A stretch of DNA of 64,000 nt, from the NCBI RefSeq assembly GCF_004801295.1, contig NZ_SSOC01000004.1, positions 496,001 through 560,000 of the forward strand, read 5' to 3'. Position numbers and translations under genes: made by a program. Source of the stretch: Pseudothauera nasutitermitis (lineage in GTDB: Bacteria > Pseudomonadota > Gammaproteobacteria > Burkholderiales > Rhodocyclaceae). The notes below the pieces were generated by a model. The model worked only from the letters and a program-made list of their open reading frames with translations. It ran no database searches and was not told the origin of the DNA. Shown here one piece after another: positions 32,989-40,917 of this stretch; the first letter of the stretch is position 1; every line of letters begins with the position of its first letter.

Positions 32989-34080
32989 GTGCTGATGCGT
33001 AGGCTGGTGAAATGTTGGCGCACACAGCGACTGCGCGCCGCCAGGGCCACAGGCGTGCTGCTCGCGATCGCCGCGGGTGCGGCGGCCGGAGAGACAAGCC
33101 AATGCGCATCCAATCCAACGCGGCTGGCTGACCAGTCGACGCTGAATTTCCGCATCGATAACGACCTGTTCGGCGGGCTGGGCCAGGACCAGGGGTATTC
33201 CAATGGGTTTCTGGTGACTTGGGTCTCGCCCAACCTCGGCGACTACGTGGATGACCCCTGTCTTCCCGCCAGCATGCGACGGCTCAACCGCTACCTGGAG
33301 TGGCTCAATCCTGCTGGTTTCGACGAACAGAACATGACGATGGGCATTGGACAGCTCCTGTTCACGCCCACCGATCGGACACGCACCGACCTTATCCGCG
33401 ATGACCGCCCTTATGCCGCCGCATTGCTGTATGGCTGGGGTTACAACGCCCGGCGTGGCGACCATCTGCGGACCTCACAGGTGCGTATCGGCATGGTCGG
33501 CCCCTCGGCGAAAGGCCGGCAGGTCCAGGACTGGTGGCACGGGATCATCGGCACGGATCGCTTCCAGGGATGGGGGAACCAACTGCGCGATGAACCCGTG
33601 TTCCAGATCCTGCACGAGCGCCGCAACCGGATTGCTCGACACGAAAGCCCCAGTGGGTGGGGCTGGGATGCCATCGGGCACTGGGGTGGCAGCTTTGGCA
33701 ACTTTGCCACCTACGCCAACGCTGGCGGCGAGTGGCGTTTCGGATATCGCTTGCCGGATGACTTGGGCACGGCCCCCCTGCGGCCCGGCGGCGAGAACAT
33801 GTCCCCCGTACGCGTCCATCCGACCCAGATGTGGAACACCCACCTGTTCGTGGCCCTCGATACACGCTGGGTGCTTCGTGACATCACGCTCGACGGCAAC
33901 ACCTTCAAGACAAGCCACAGCGTCGACAAGCGCCCCCTGGTGGCTGACCTCGGCTACGGCGTCGCAGTCACCCGCGGGACCTGGCGCTTTGCCTTCGCCC
34001 GCTACCACCGCACCCGCGAATTCAACGGACAGCGCGAAGTACCCACCTACGGCACGGTCACGATAGGAAAGCGATTTTGA
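32989..34080 (+). CDS. LpxR-family lipid A 3'-O-deacylase (DUF2219)
   Basis: About 363 residues. A signal-like N-terminus (residues 1-38) precedes the LpxR/DUF2219 barrel. Conserved features include FRIDNDLFGGLGQDQGYSNG near the mature N-terminus, which holds the Asn-Asp pair, the RPYAAALLYGWGYN strand and QDWWHGIIGTDRFQGWGNQL, which carries the likely catalytic His. LpxR removes the 3'-acyloxyacyl group of lipid A in the outer membrane and is calcium-dependent in characterised cases. A second Met (32995) is also possible. It follows the ABC exporter by about 255 bp without another convincing gene. Activity is inferred from the motifs. Confidence 0.85.
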   Translation: MLMRRLVKCWRTQRLRAARATGVLLAIAAGAAAGETSQCASNPTRLADQSTLNFRIDNDLFGGLGQDQGYSNGFLVTWVSPNLGDYVDDPCLPASMRRLNRYLEWLNPAGFDEQNMTMGIGQLLFTPTDRTRTDLIRDDRPYAAALLYGWGYNARRGDHLRTSQVRIGMVGPSAKGRQVQDWWHGIIGTDRFQGWGNQLRDEPVFQILHERRNRIARHESPSGWGWDAIGHWGGSFGNFATYANAGGEWRFGYRLPDDLGTAPLRPGGENMSPVRVHPTQMWNTHLFVALDTRWVLRDITLDGNTFKTSHSVDKRPLVADLGYGVAVTRGTWRFAFARYHRTREFNGQREVPTYGTVTIGKRF

Positions 34081-34194
34081 CCGGGAACCTCCATCCATGC
34101 CCTTGCAGCACCTCGACGAGCAGATGCAGACAAGCTGTCTAGCTCGTCCCCTAACCCCTCGCGCTGACGCAAGTTATTTTCAAGGAGAAGAACC

Positions 34195-34478
34195 ATGACA
34201 GTCAGGATTGAAGATAAGCATATGGCGACCCGGATGACCTGCGGGACGCTCAGCCCACCATGGCGTCGAGTGCACAGGTGCCAGATCGCCAGTCGGTAGC
34301 AAAGGCGATCGACACAAGTTCGAGTGCCAATGACGATGACTCAAGAGCATCGCCATTGGCATTCAAGCTGGTGCTCATGGTGCCGGACGGCACACAGACT
34401 TTGGCAGGCGTTGCCCACGCGACTGCTCATTCCAAATTTGAACTTTCACCATGCAAGCGACGCGAAGATGCTGACTGA
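34195..34478 (+). pseudogene. probable frameshifted small gene
   Basis: The 528 bp between the deacylase and the next LysR gene hold only this. A strong ribosome site (AAGGAG, 7 bp before ATG 34195) starts a frame MTVRIEDKHMATRM that ends after 34 codons. A second frame beginning near 34215 continues to 34478 with a more protein-like sequence (FKLVLMVPDGTQTLAGVA). One indel around 34210-34230 would join them into about 90 residues. I do not recognise the protein. It may be a decayed gene or a short real gene plus a chance frame. Confidence 0.3.
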
Positions 34479-34608
34479 GATGACGGCCCAGAAGACAGGC
34501 TCTCGGGACGGCAAGCACAGTCCAGATGGAGCGGATGCGCCGGAGGCTCTCCAACCTCACTACGTAACTCTGCATGGCGACTTGTCCAGGACGCAGGATC
34601 TCCCCTAC

Positions 34609-35502
34609 ATGGATTTTCGACATCTTCGCTGTTTCATCGCGCTTGCTGAAGAGCTTCATTTCGGGCGTGCTGCCGAGCGTTTGCACATTGAACAATCCCC
34701 CCTGTCTCGCACCATCAAGGAGTTGGAAGATGACCTCGGCGTTCAGCTCTTCGATCGTGACCGCCGAGGCACCCGCCTGACCCAAGCGGGGGTGGTCTTT
34801 CTGCAGGACGTGCGCCGCGTGTTCGCCGCCATGGAGCAAGCACGCGAGAACGTGAGGGCCGTCTACGAGGGCTATCGGGGCAGCCTGCGCATCGCCGTCT
34901 CCGATGGCGCCATCGCCCCTCGGATCTCCATTTTTCTAGCACGTTGCCGGGAGGAGGAGCCTGAGATCGAGGTTCGCCTGTCAGAAGTTCCCTTGGCAGA
35001 GCAACTGCGTGGACTACGATCGGGTGACTTTGATATCGGCATCGCTCACACCAACGAGGTCAGTGAAGGCGTGATTGCTGAAGCCCTGTGGCGCGATCAG
35101 ATCATGACCCTCATACCCGCACGCCACCCGCTTCTATCGCACAAGGAGATCCCGCTCGAAGAACTGCTGCGGTTTCCTTTGGTCTTGTGCGATCCGCAGG
35201 CCTGCGAAGGGTACAACCGGGAGCTCTCGCGTATCCTGAGATCGCTGGAGCGCCAACCTACGATTGCCGATCACGTTGCATCCATGGACATGATGCTGGC
35301 GCTGGTTGCAGCTGGCTATGGAGTGGGCTTCACATCCTCGACCAAAACTGCGATCTGCCGTCACCCGGATGTCGTTGTTCGACCTCTTGCATCGGAGGAT
35401 GCGATCCTCACAACCTATCTGCTTCGGATGGAAAACCCTGCAAGCCCCTTTGCACTGAGTCGCTTCACCGATCGTTTGCGCGACCCTTTGGATGATTCCT
35501 GA
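34609..35502 (+). CDS. LysR-family transcriptional regulator
   Basis: 297 residues from MDFRHLRCFIALAEELHFGRAA, the canonical LysR start; in-frame codons upstream look non-coding. HTH about 1-60 (EQSPLSRTIKELEDDLGVQLFDRDRRGTRLT), effector domain about 90-290. It resembles the BenM/CatM/ClcR type (GYRGSLRIAVSDGAIAPR), a group that often controls aromatic-degradation genes on ICEclc-like elements, but no such genes remain beside it here. An orphan regulator after loss of its target is plausible. Confidence 0.88.
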   Translation: MDFRHLRCFIALAEELHFGRAAERLHIEQSPLSRTIKELEDDLGVQLFDRDRRGTRLTQAGVVFLQDVRRVFAAMEQARENVRAVYEGYRGSLRIAVSDGAIAPRISIFLARCREEEPEIEVRLSEVPLAEQLRGLRSGDFDIGIAHTNEVSEGVIAEALWRDQIMTLIPARHPLLSHKEIPLEELLRFPLVLCDPQACEGYNRELSRILRSLERQPTIADHVASMDMMLALVAAGYGVGFTSSTKTAICRHPDVVVRPLASEDAILTTYLLRMENPASPFALSRFTDRLRDPLDDS

Positions 35503-35522
35503 CAGGGTTGAACTACAGGGAG

Positions 35523-35813
35523 TTAGATCTTGGCGCGCAATTTTTTCTCGGTCGCTTCAATCAGGTTGGCGGCGCTCATCTCGAGGGCAGCTGCGATCCT
35601 GAGAATCAGGGCCAGCGTCGGCATATGCTCACCGCGCTCGATCTTCCCCATATGGGAGCGTTCAATGGCCGCCTGCGACGCCAACTGCTCCTGCGCCATG
35701 CTTCGCTCCATGCGCGCATCACGGACGGCCTGACCGAAAGCCAGCGCGGGTTCGGCTTCAAAAGTCGTCGCGCCTCTTGGACGACCTCGTTGGACCTTCG
35801 GCTTCTGCATCAA
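35523..35813 (-). CDS. XRE/Cro-family DNA-binding protein
   Basis: 96 residues. A single helix-turn-helix domain (about 28-85: AVRDARMERSMAQEQLASQAAIERSHMGKIERGEHMPT) follows a basic N-terminal tail (KVQRGRPRG). It is divergent from the LysR-effector-like gene at 35920, with a 106-bp AT-rich gap between them, and convergent with the LysR gene at 34609. It may be a repressor of the neighbouring gene or of element functions. Confidence 0.85.
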   Translation of the reverse strand: MMQKPKVQRGRPRGATTFEAEPALAFGQAVRDARMERSMAQEQLASQAAIERSHMGKIERGEHMPTLALILRIAAALEMSAANLIEATEKKLRAKI

Positions 35814-35919
35814 CAGAAGCGTCGAATATCGGGCAACTTTAAACCACGTTATCTTTAACTCTAGTTATGATTTCTTGCTTGACAGTTGAACGTCACATTC
35901 ACCTTCTGGCAGTCCGCAC

Positions 35920-36594
35920 ATGACCAACCCCGGCCACCCGTCGGTGATATTGCTCGGCGTATCACCAAGTACTCCGATCAGAGGCTTGGCCTGCCTCCTG
36001 GCGCGGCAGCGTGCCGAAGAGCCGGATACGCCCGTACTTGTCCAAGAGGCGCCGCAAAGGATCCTTTTTCAAGGGCTGATTCGCGGGGCGTTTCACGTTG
36101 GGCTTGCAGATGCAACGATGCTTCCGGCTGGTTTGAGTTCGCTGCCGCTACTGCAGGAGGACTTGGTTGTGGCGCTGCCGCGTCGATCACCATTGTTGGC
36201 GTACGCATCCGTCCCAGCGTCGGCAATCCGGGACTATCCGCTGATCCAATGGTGCCCAGACACACACGAGTTCCTGTATCAGCATGTTAGCGCCTTGCTG
36301 GGGGAGCATGGCAGCGTCTCGCGCACGGTGAAGTCATCCGCCTTGATGGCCTGTCTGGTAGGCGCCGGCTACGGAATTGGAGTTGCACCGCGAACAAGTA
36401 TCGAGCGCCCCCGTGAGTGGGGCATTCTGATGCGCCCTTTGCAAGAGGGCACAAGCAGTCTTCGGACAAGCCTTTGCTGGCAAAAGGAACTTCAATCAGG
36501 TTCGGTTGAGCGCTTCATTCAAAGGGCATGTTCCGCTTTTCCCCCATTGCGTCAACCACACCAACCGCGACACCTCGACTCGCCCAAGTTCTAG
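35920..36594 (+). CDS. LysR substrate-binding domain protein without HTH
   Basis: 224 residues that match only the effector-binding half of LysR regulators: HPSVILLGVSPSTPIRGLACLLARQ at the start, a periplasmic-binding fold with LPLLQEDLVVALPRRSPL, and ACLVGAGYGIGVAPRT. There is no HTH, and the 106 bp upstream to the divergent XRE gene cannot encode one. It is either a truncated regulator or a stand-alone ligand-sensing partner of the XRE protein. The last part overlaps a small opposite-strand frame. Confidence 0.7.
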   Translation: MTNPGHPSVILLGVSPSTPIRGLACLLARQRAEEPDTPVLVQEAPQRILFQGLIRGAFHVGLADATMLPAGLSSLPLLQEDLVVALPRRSPLLAYASVPASAIRDYPLIQWCPDTHEFLYQHVSALLGEHGSVSRTVKSSALMACLVGAGYGIGVAPRTSIERPREWGILMRPLQEGTSSLRTSLCWQKELQSGSVERFIQRACSAFPPLRQPHQPRHLDSPKF

Positions 36595-36720
36595 CGTACG
36601 CTCCAGGTCGCGCAGCGATAGGCGGACAGATCCCGTCGAAGATGGCTGCTCGCCGTTGTCAGACTTGGACGCAGGGGCCAGATCCTGCAGAGGCTCCAGC
36701 CAATAGGCACGCACGATCAC
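36496..36720 (-). CDS. hypothetical small frame after the integrase gene
   Basis: A 74-codon frame with a GTG start 11 bp after the integrase stop, on the same strand. It overlaps the end of the LysR-effector gene by 99 bp. The sequence (SVRLSLRDLERTLELGRVEVSRL) is protein-like, but I do not recognise a domain. Its position suggests co-transcription with the integrase; it may be a chance frame. Confidence 0.25.
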   Translation of the reverse strand: MIVRAYWLEPLQDLAPASKSDNGEQPSSTGSVRLSLRDLERTLELGRVEVSRLVWLTQWGKSGTCPLNEALNRT

Positions 36721-36730
36721 GTTGCGCCTT

Positions 36731-38668
36731 TCATTCGTTTGTCAGCGTTCTGGCATGCGCGACTTCGCTGCTCCTTGATCGGCTCACGGTCTCCATTTCG
36801 TGCAACCGTTGCCGCGCCAGCAACGGATAGGTACTCGGCAGCGCCGGTTCATCCTGCTGCGAGCAGTGCTCCACGACCAAGCGCGCAATCTCCTTCACCT
36901 TGTCCGGCGTGACGGCATCGAGCGGCGAGCACCCTCCAAGTGCCTCAAGAGGCCGCTGCAACGCATGATAGATATCCCAAGTGTCGACCCCACGCGGGAG
37001 TTGCTTGAGGACGGTCTGGACCAGTTCTCGCTTGAGCGGTTCGAGCTGCCAGACGGGGACGCGCTGCCCCTTGTTGCCAAGTTGGATCGACAGCAGGTTG
37101 CCGGCCTGAATTTCATAGGTGATCCAGCGACGGGACTTGCCGGCCAGTCTCGCGTAGTCGGCGACCACCAGATTGTCCGCCCCCTCGAAGACTTCGAGTA
37201 CTTTCAAGCGCTCTCGCTGTAACTCGGAGAGCTTGGGCTTGGCGTACTCCGGCGTTTCCACGGACGAGAGCCGCTGCGTCGAGGGCGTGATGGTCGGCAT
37301 GGACTGGTTGGAAGGCGCCACCAGCATGATCGGCGCATGCTGGCCGGGCGTGGGCAGCGGCGTCACCTCCTGGCCCGCGATGGTCGGCAGTCCCTGCAGG
37401 TGGATGGTCAGGTGCATGCTAGCGAGCTGGACCTGGTTCTGCTCGAACAGATCCAGGCGATCGGCCCAGTCCTGCATCATGACCCGGCGTTGCTCGACGT
37501 ACTCGGCATGGTTGTAGGTTGCGCTGATGCGGTTGGGATCGGCGTGTGACAACTGCGAGTCCACCCAGACCTTGGGATAGCCCAGTTCATTGAGCGCGGT
37601 GGAGATCGTGGCTCGGATGCCATGGCCTGTGAGGCGGCCGTCGTATCCCAGGATCTTGATGGCCTTGTTGACGGTGTTCTCGCTCATCCGTTCGCTGATC
37701 CGCTTGACCCCGGGAAACAGGTACTTCTGAGCAGTCTTGAATTCATCCAGCATGTGCTGGACGAGTTCGATGGCCTGCACCGACAGGGGCACGATGTAGG
37801 GCGGGATGTCCGCTACGCTTCGACGCTTCTTCCGGGTCAGCATCTTGCGCTGCTTGAGCGACATCACGGGGATGATCCACAGCCCACGGTCCAGATCGAA
37901 CTGATCCGGTGTGGCCAACCGCAGTTCACCGGTACGCACGCCGGTGAGCAGCAAGAGGCGGATGGCGAGTTGCGTCTTGAGCATGCCCGGGTACTTGCGC
38001 ATCGTCTGCAGGAACTCCGGGAGCTCCTGCATCCGAAGGAACGGGTTGTGCTCCACGGGCGGCAGCGGCACGGCCACGACATGCAGATCGTTGGCGGGAT
38101 TGGTCTCCATGGCAGGGATGACCACCATGGCGTAGTCGAATAACTGCTTGAACCAGGTGCGCACCTTCTCGGCCACCGACAGGGACTCGCGCTTCTCGAT
38201 GCGGCCGATGATTTCCAGCAGGATCGGGCGGGTGATCTCGTAGATGGTCAGCCGCTTCAGGTGCGGGAAGACGTCCTTCTTGAAGACACGCCGGATCTGG
38301 GAGAGCGAACTCTGGCGGCCTTCCTCAAGGGTGAGCTGCCGGTGCTCCATCCACTTCTCGTAGACGGCCATGAAGGTGTTCTCGCCGGCGAGCTTGATCG
38401 CCTGGCGCTTTTGCTTGCGATCAAGCCGGGGGTTGATGCCCTTGGCGATGAGCGCGCGCGCCTGGTCGCGCAGATCTCGCGCCTCGCGCAGCGACAGCTC
38501 GGGGTAGCTGCCAAGCGACAGCCGGGCACGCTGGTCGAGCCAGGTGTATCGGAAGTACCAGGCCTTGGTGCCGATCGCTGAAATGTGCAGGTAGAGACCA
38601 TCGAAGTCTGCGATGGCGTACGGCGAGCCGGTGACCTTGGCCTGCCGAACCATGACGTCTGTGAGCAT
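36731..38668 (-). CDS. tyrosine integrase, IntB13/P4-like long type
   Basis: 645 residues. The N-terminal DUF4102/arm-binding region (about 1-85) and core-binding domain (about 105-205) are followed by the catalytic domain with Arg245 in TGVRTGELR, H349 and R352 in GHGIR, then LSHADPN and the Tyr nucleophile in the TYNHAEY region. A C-terminal extension of about 240 residues of unassigned function is characteristic of ICEclc-type integrases (about 650 residues). The gene starts 240 bp from the 3' end of tRNA-Gly and reads into the element, as IntB13 does. It would catalyse excision and integration at that tRNA gene. Confidence 0.93.
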   Translation of the reverse strand: MLTDVMVRQAKVTGSPYAIADFDGLYLHISAIGTKAWYFRYTWLDQRARLSLGSYPELSLREARDLRDQARALIAKGINPRLDRKQKRQAIKLAGENTFMAVYEKWMEHRQLTLEEGRQSSLSQIRRVFKKDVFPHLKRLTIYEITRPILLEIIGRIEKRESLSVAEKVRTWFKQLFDYAMVVIPAMETNPANDLHVVAVPLPPVEHNPFLRMQELPEFLQTMRKYPGMLKTQLAIRLLLLTGVRTGELRLATPDQFDLDRGLWIIPVMSLKQRKMLTRKKRRSVADIPPYIVPLSVQAIELVQHMLDEFKTAQKYLFPGVKRISERMSENTVNKAIKILGYDGRLTGHGIRATISTALNELGYPKVWVDSQLSHADPNRISATYNHAEYVEQRRVMMQDWADRLDLFEQNQVQLASMHLTIHLQGLPTIAGQEVTPLPTPGQHAPIMLVAPSNQSMPTITPSTQRLSSVETPEYAKPKLSELQRERLKVLEVFEGADNLVVADYARLAGKSRRWITYEIQAGNLLSIQLGNKGQRVPVWQLEPLKRELVQTVLKQLPRGVDTWDIYHALQRPLEALGGCSPLDAVTPDKVKEIARLVVEHCSQQDEPALPSTYPLLARQRLHEMETVSRSRSSEVAHARTLTNE

Positions 38669-38766
38669 GTGTCCAACTCCTCGTGAAGCGAGTTGGATGC
38701 ATCGTCATTCCGGGGGGCCGGCTCCTCCAGCAACAATGCGGCACGAGGTTCGCCGCATTGATTTGT

Positions 38767-38899
38767 GACCACTTTTAGGACCACTTGGGGGTGGCTGTCA
38801 GTGGATCTCGCTGGATGTCAGTGGACTGGATCGAGGGGTAAATCTCAAGCCAGATCAGTGACTTACAACGCTCCTTGGATTTCCTTGGAAGTCCTTGGA
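38767..38899. repeat. three sets of direct repeats between integrase and attachment site
   Basis: GACCACTT occurs at 38767 and 38779 (12 bp apart). TGTCAGTGGA occurs at 38796 and 38816 (20 bp apart). TCCTTGGA occurs at 38872, 38882 and 38892 (10 bp apart, one helical turn), ending 9 bp from the tRNA. The 240-bp stretch holds no gene. Such phased repeats next to a tRNA attachment site suit integrase arm sites, excisionase sites or the integrase promoter operator. Confidence 0.55.
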
Positions 38900-38908
38900 T
38901 TGTTTGAA

Positions 38909-38983
38909 TGGAGCGGGCGAAGGGAGTCGAACCCTCGTCATCAGCTTGGGAAGCTGAGGTAATAGCCGTTATACGACGCCCGC
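38909..38983 (-). tRNA. tRNA-Gly (anticodon CCC)
   Basis: 75 bases including the encoded CCA. The acceptor stem GCGGGCG/CGCCCGC pairs fully. The anticodon stem-loop is TCAGC-TTCCCAA-GCTGA and the T arm GAGGG-TTCGACT-CCCTT. The 3' end faces the long integrase gene, and the left island starts there, so the 3' end is the likely attachment core, as in ICEclc, which also uses a tRNA-Gly gene. The second copy of the core is not in the window and should lie left of position 1. Confidence 0.95.
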
Positions 38984-39087
38984 GGGAGGGCGCATTCTAA
39001 AGGAGCGGGGCTGGGGCGCGCAATCGGTGGCGTGATAAGATTCCCCGCCCGGGAAGCCCGAAGGGCTCCGTGTCCAGGCTCACTTCC

Positions 39088-39291
39088 ATGATCCAGCTCG
39101 TCATCAATGGTCAGGCCGAATCCGTCGAGGATGGCCTCAGCGTTGCCGCTCTCCTGCATGCGCGCGGGCTGGCGGGCAAGCGGCTGGCGGTGGAGCGCAA
39201 CGGCGAGATCGTGCCGCGCGCGCGCCACGCCGAAACCCGGCTCGCCGACGGCGACCGGCTGGAGATCGTGGTGGCGGTCGGCGGCGGCTGA
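39088..39291 (+). CDS. thiS: sulfur carrier protein ThiS
   Basis: 67 residues, a ubiquitin-like fold ending in the Gly-Gly (VVAVGGG) that is thiocarboxylated to carry sulfur into the thiazole ring of thiamine. I prefer the MIQLVINGQ start; six more codons upstream are possible. It is followed 42 bp later by thiG, its partner. No TPP riboswitch is visible in the short leader. Confidence 0.93.
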   Translation: MIQLVINGQAESVEDGLSVAALLHARGLAGKRLAVERNGEIVPRARHAETRLADGDRLEIVVAVGGG

Positions 39292-39333
39292 ACGCGCCTC
39301 CCCTTGCACATTCCTTTCCCCCACAGGTCCATC

Positions 39334-40119
39334 ATGAGCGATCCCCTGGTCATTGCCGGCAAGTCCTATGCGTCGCGTCTGCTGGTCGGCACCGGCAAGT
39401 ACCGCGATTTCGCGGAAACCCGCGAAGCCATCGAGGCGAGTGGTGCGGAGATCGTCACCGTGGCGATCCGCCGCACCAACATCGGCCAGAACCCCGGCGA
39501 GCCCAACCTGCTCGACGTGCTGCCGCCCGAGCGCTTCACCATCCTGCCCAATACCGCCGGCTGCTACAGCGCGGACGATGCGGTGCGCACGCTGCGCCTG
39601 GCGCGCGAGCTGCTGGACGGCCATGCGCTGGTCAAGCTGGAGGTGCTGGGCGATCCGACGACGCTGTTCCCCAACATGCCGGAAACCCTGAAGGCCGCGG
39701 AAACCCTGGTGAAGGACGGTTTCGAGGTGATGGTGTACTGTTCGGACGACCCCATCCAGGCCCGCATGCTGGAAGACATCGGCTGCGTGGCGGTGATGCC
39801 GCTGGCCTCGTTGATCGGTTCCGGCATGGGCATCCTCAATCCGTGGAACTTGCGCCTGATCATCGACGCGGCCAAGGTGCCGGTGATCGTCGATGCCGGC
39901 GTGGGCACCGCCTCGGACGCCGCCATCGCCATGGAACTGGGCTGCGACGGCGTGCTGATGAACACCGCCATCGCCCAGGCCCGCCAGCCGGTGCGTATGG
40001 CCGGCGCCATGCGCAAGGCGGTGGAGGCCGGGCGCGAGGCCTTCCTGGCCGGGCGCATGCCGCGCAAGCTGTATTCCGCCGATCCGAGTTCGCCGCAAAG
40101 CGGGCTGATCGGCTCCTGA
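39334..40119 (+). CDS. thiG: thiazole synthase ThiG
   Basis: 261 residues, a TIM barrel that condenses 1-deoxyxylulose 5-phosphate, dehydroglycine and ThiS-bound sulfur into the thiazole phosphate. The conserved Schiff-base Lys is in [11 protein letters not shown], and [15 protein letters not shown] and [12 protein letters not shown] match the phosphate site. MSDPLVIAG at 39334 is the natural start. It ends 2 bp before trmB. Confidence 0.96.
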   Translation: MSDPLVIAGKSYASRLLVGTGKYRDFAETREAIEASGAEIVTVAIRRTNIGQNPGEPNLLDVLPPERFTILPNTAGCYSADDAVRTLRLARELLDGHALVKLEVLGDPTTLFPNMPETLKAAETLVKDGFEVMVYCSDDPIQARMLEDIGCVAVMPLASLIGSGMGILNPWNLRLIIDAAKVPVIVDAGVGTASDAAIAMELGCDGVLMNTAIAQARQPVRMAGAMRKAVEAGREAFLAGRMPRKLYSADPSSPQSGLIGS

Positions 40120-40121
40120 AC

Positions 40122-40847
40122 ATGAGCGAGAACGTCCAGCACGACGCCCTGCCCGCAGGCGAGGGCGAACACCGCTTCTCGCGGCGTTCCATCCGCAGCT
40201 TCGTGCTGCGCCAGGGGCGCATGTCGGAAGCCCAGCAGCGCTATCTGGATACCGTGCTGCCGCGCGTCGGCATCGCCTACCGCGAGGCGCCGCTGGATCT
40301 GCATGCCGCCTTCGGGCGCACCGCGCCGAAGATCATCGAGATCGGTTTCGGCATGGGCGAGACCACCGCGCGCATCGCCGCCGCGCATCCGGATACCGAT
40401 TACCTCGGCATCGAGGTGCATACCCCCGGCGTGGGCGCACTGTGCAAGCTGATCGAGGAACAGGGCCTCACCAACCTGCGCATCCTGCAGCACGACGCGG
40501 TGGAGGTGCTGCGCGACATGATCGCGCCCGCTTCGCTGGCCGGCGTGCATGTGTTCTTTCCCGACCCGTGGCGCAAGAAGCGCCACCACAAGCGGCGCAT
40601 CATCCAGCCCGAGTTCGTCGCGCTGATCGCCTCGCGCCTGGCGCCCGGCGGCTATCTGCACTGCGCGACCGACTGGGAGGATTACGCGCATTGGATGCTT
40701 GAGGTACTCTGCGCGGAAGAGCTGTTGGAGAACACCGCCGAGGGTTTCGCCCCGCGCCCGGAACACCGCCCGCTGACCAAGTTCGAACAGCGAGGCCTGC
40801 GTCTGGGGCACGGCGTGTGGGATCTGGTGTTCCGCCGGCGGGGCTGA
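40122..40847 (+). CDS. trmB: tRNA (guanine-N7-)-methyltransferase TrmB
   Basis: 241 residues. The SAM-binding [12 protein letters not shown], the Asp/Pro motif [17 protein letters not shown] and the [11 protein letters not shown] segment identify TrmB, which makes m7G46 in tRNA. The ATG lies 2 bp after the thiG stop, so it is probably co-translated. The thiS-thiG-trmB order is common in beta- and gammaproteobacteria. Confidence 0.96.
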   Translation: MSENVQHDALPAGEGEHRFSRRSIRSFVLRQGRMSEAQQRYLDTVLPRVGIAYREAPLDLHAAFGRTAPKIIEIGFGMGETTARIAAAHPDTDYLGIEVHTPGVGALCKLIEEQGLTNLRILQHDAVEVLRDMIAPASLAGVHVFFPDPWRKKRHHKRRIIQPEFVALIASRLAPGGYLHCATDWEDYAHWMLEVLCAEELLENTAEGFAPRPEHRPLTKFEQRGLRLGHGVWDLVFRRRG

Positions 40848-40917
40848 CAATCCGCGCGCATCCGGCCAGACAACCCCACGGCCTTGCGCTGTGCATACGT
40901 CCTAGGAAATCCAACCC

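Noticed and set aside
32877-33002. 41-codon frame between the ABC permease and the LpxR gene
   Set aside because: It overlaps the LpxR start, lacks a recognisable fold, and the ribosome site is weak.
36496-36594. Overlap between the LysR-effector gene and a minus-strand frame as a designed antisense pair
   Set aside because: The minus frame has no recognised domain, so the overlap is more simply chance; it is listed only as a low-confidence gene.
38984-39087. Possible TPP riboswitch before thiS
   Set aside because: The leader is short and lacks the CUGAGA and ACCUGAUC thi-box elements; only a small hairpin AGCCC-GAA-GGGCT (39055-39067) is visible.
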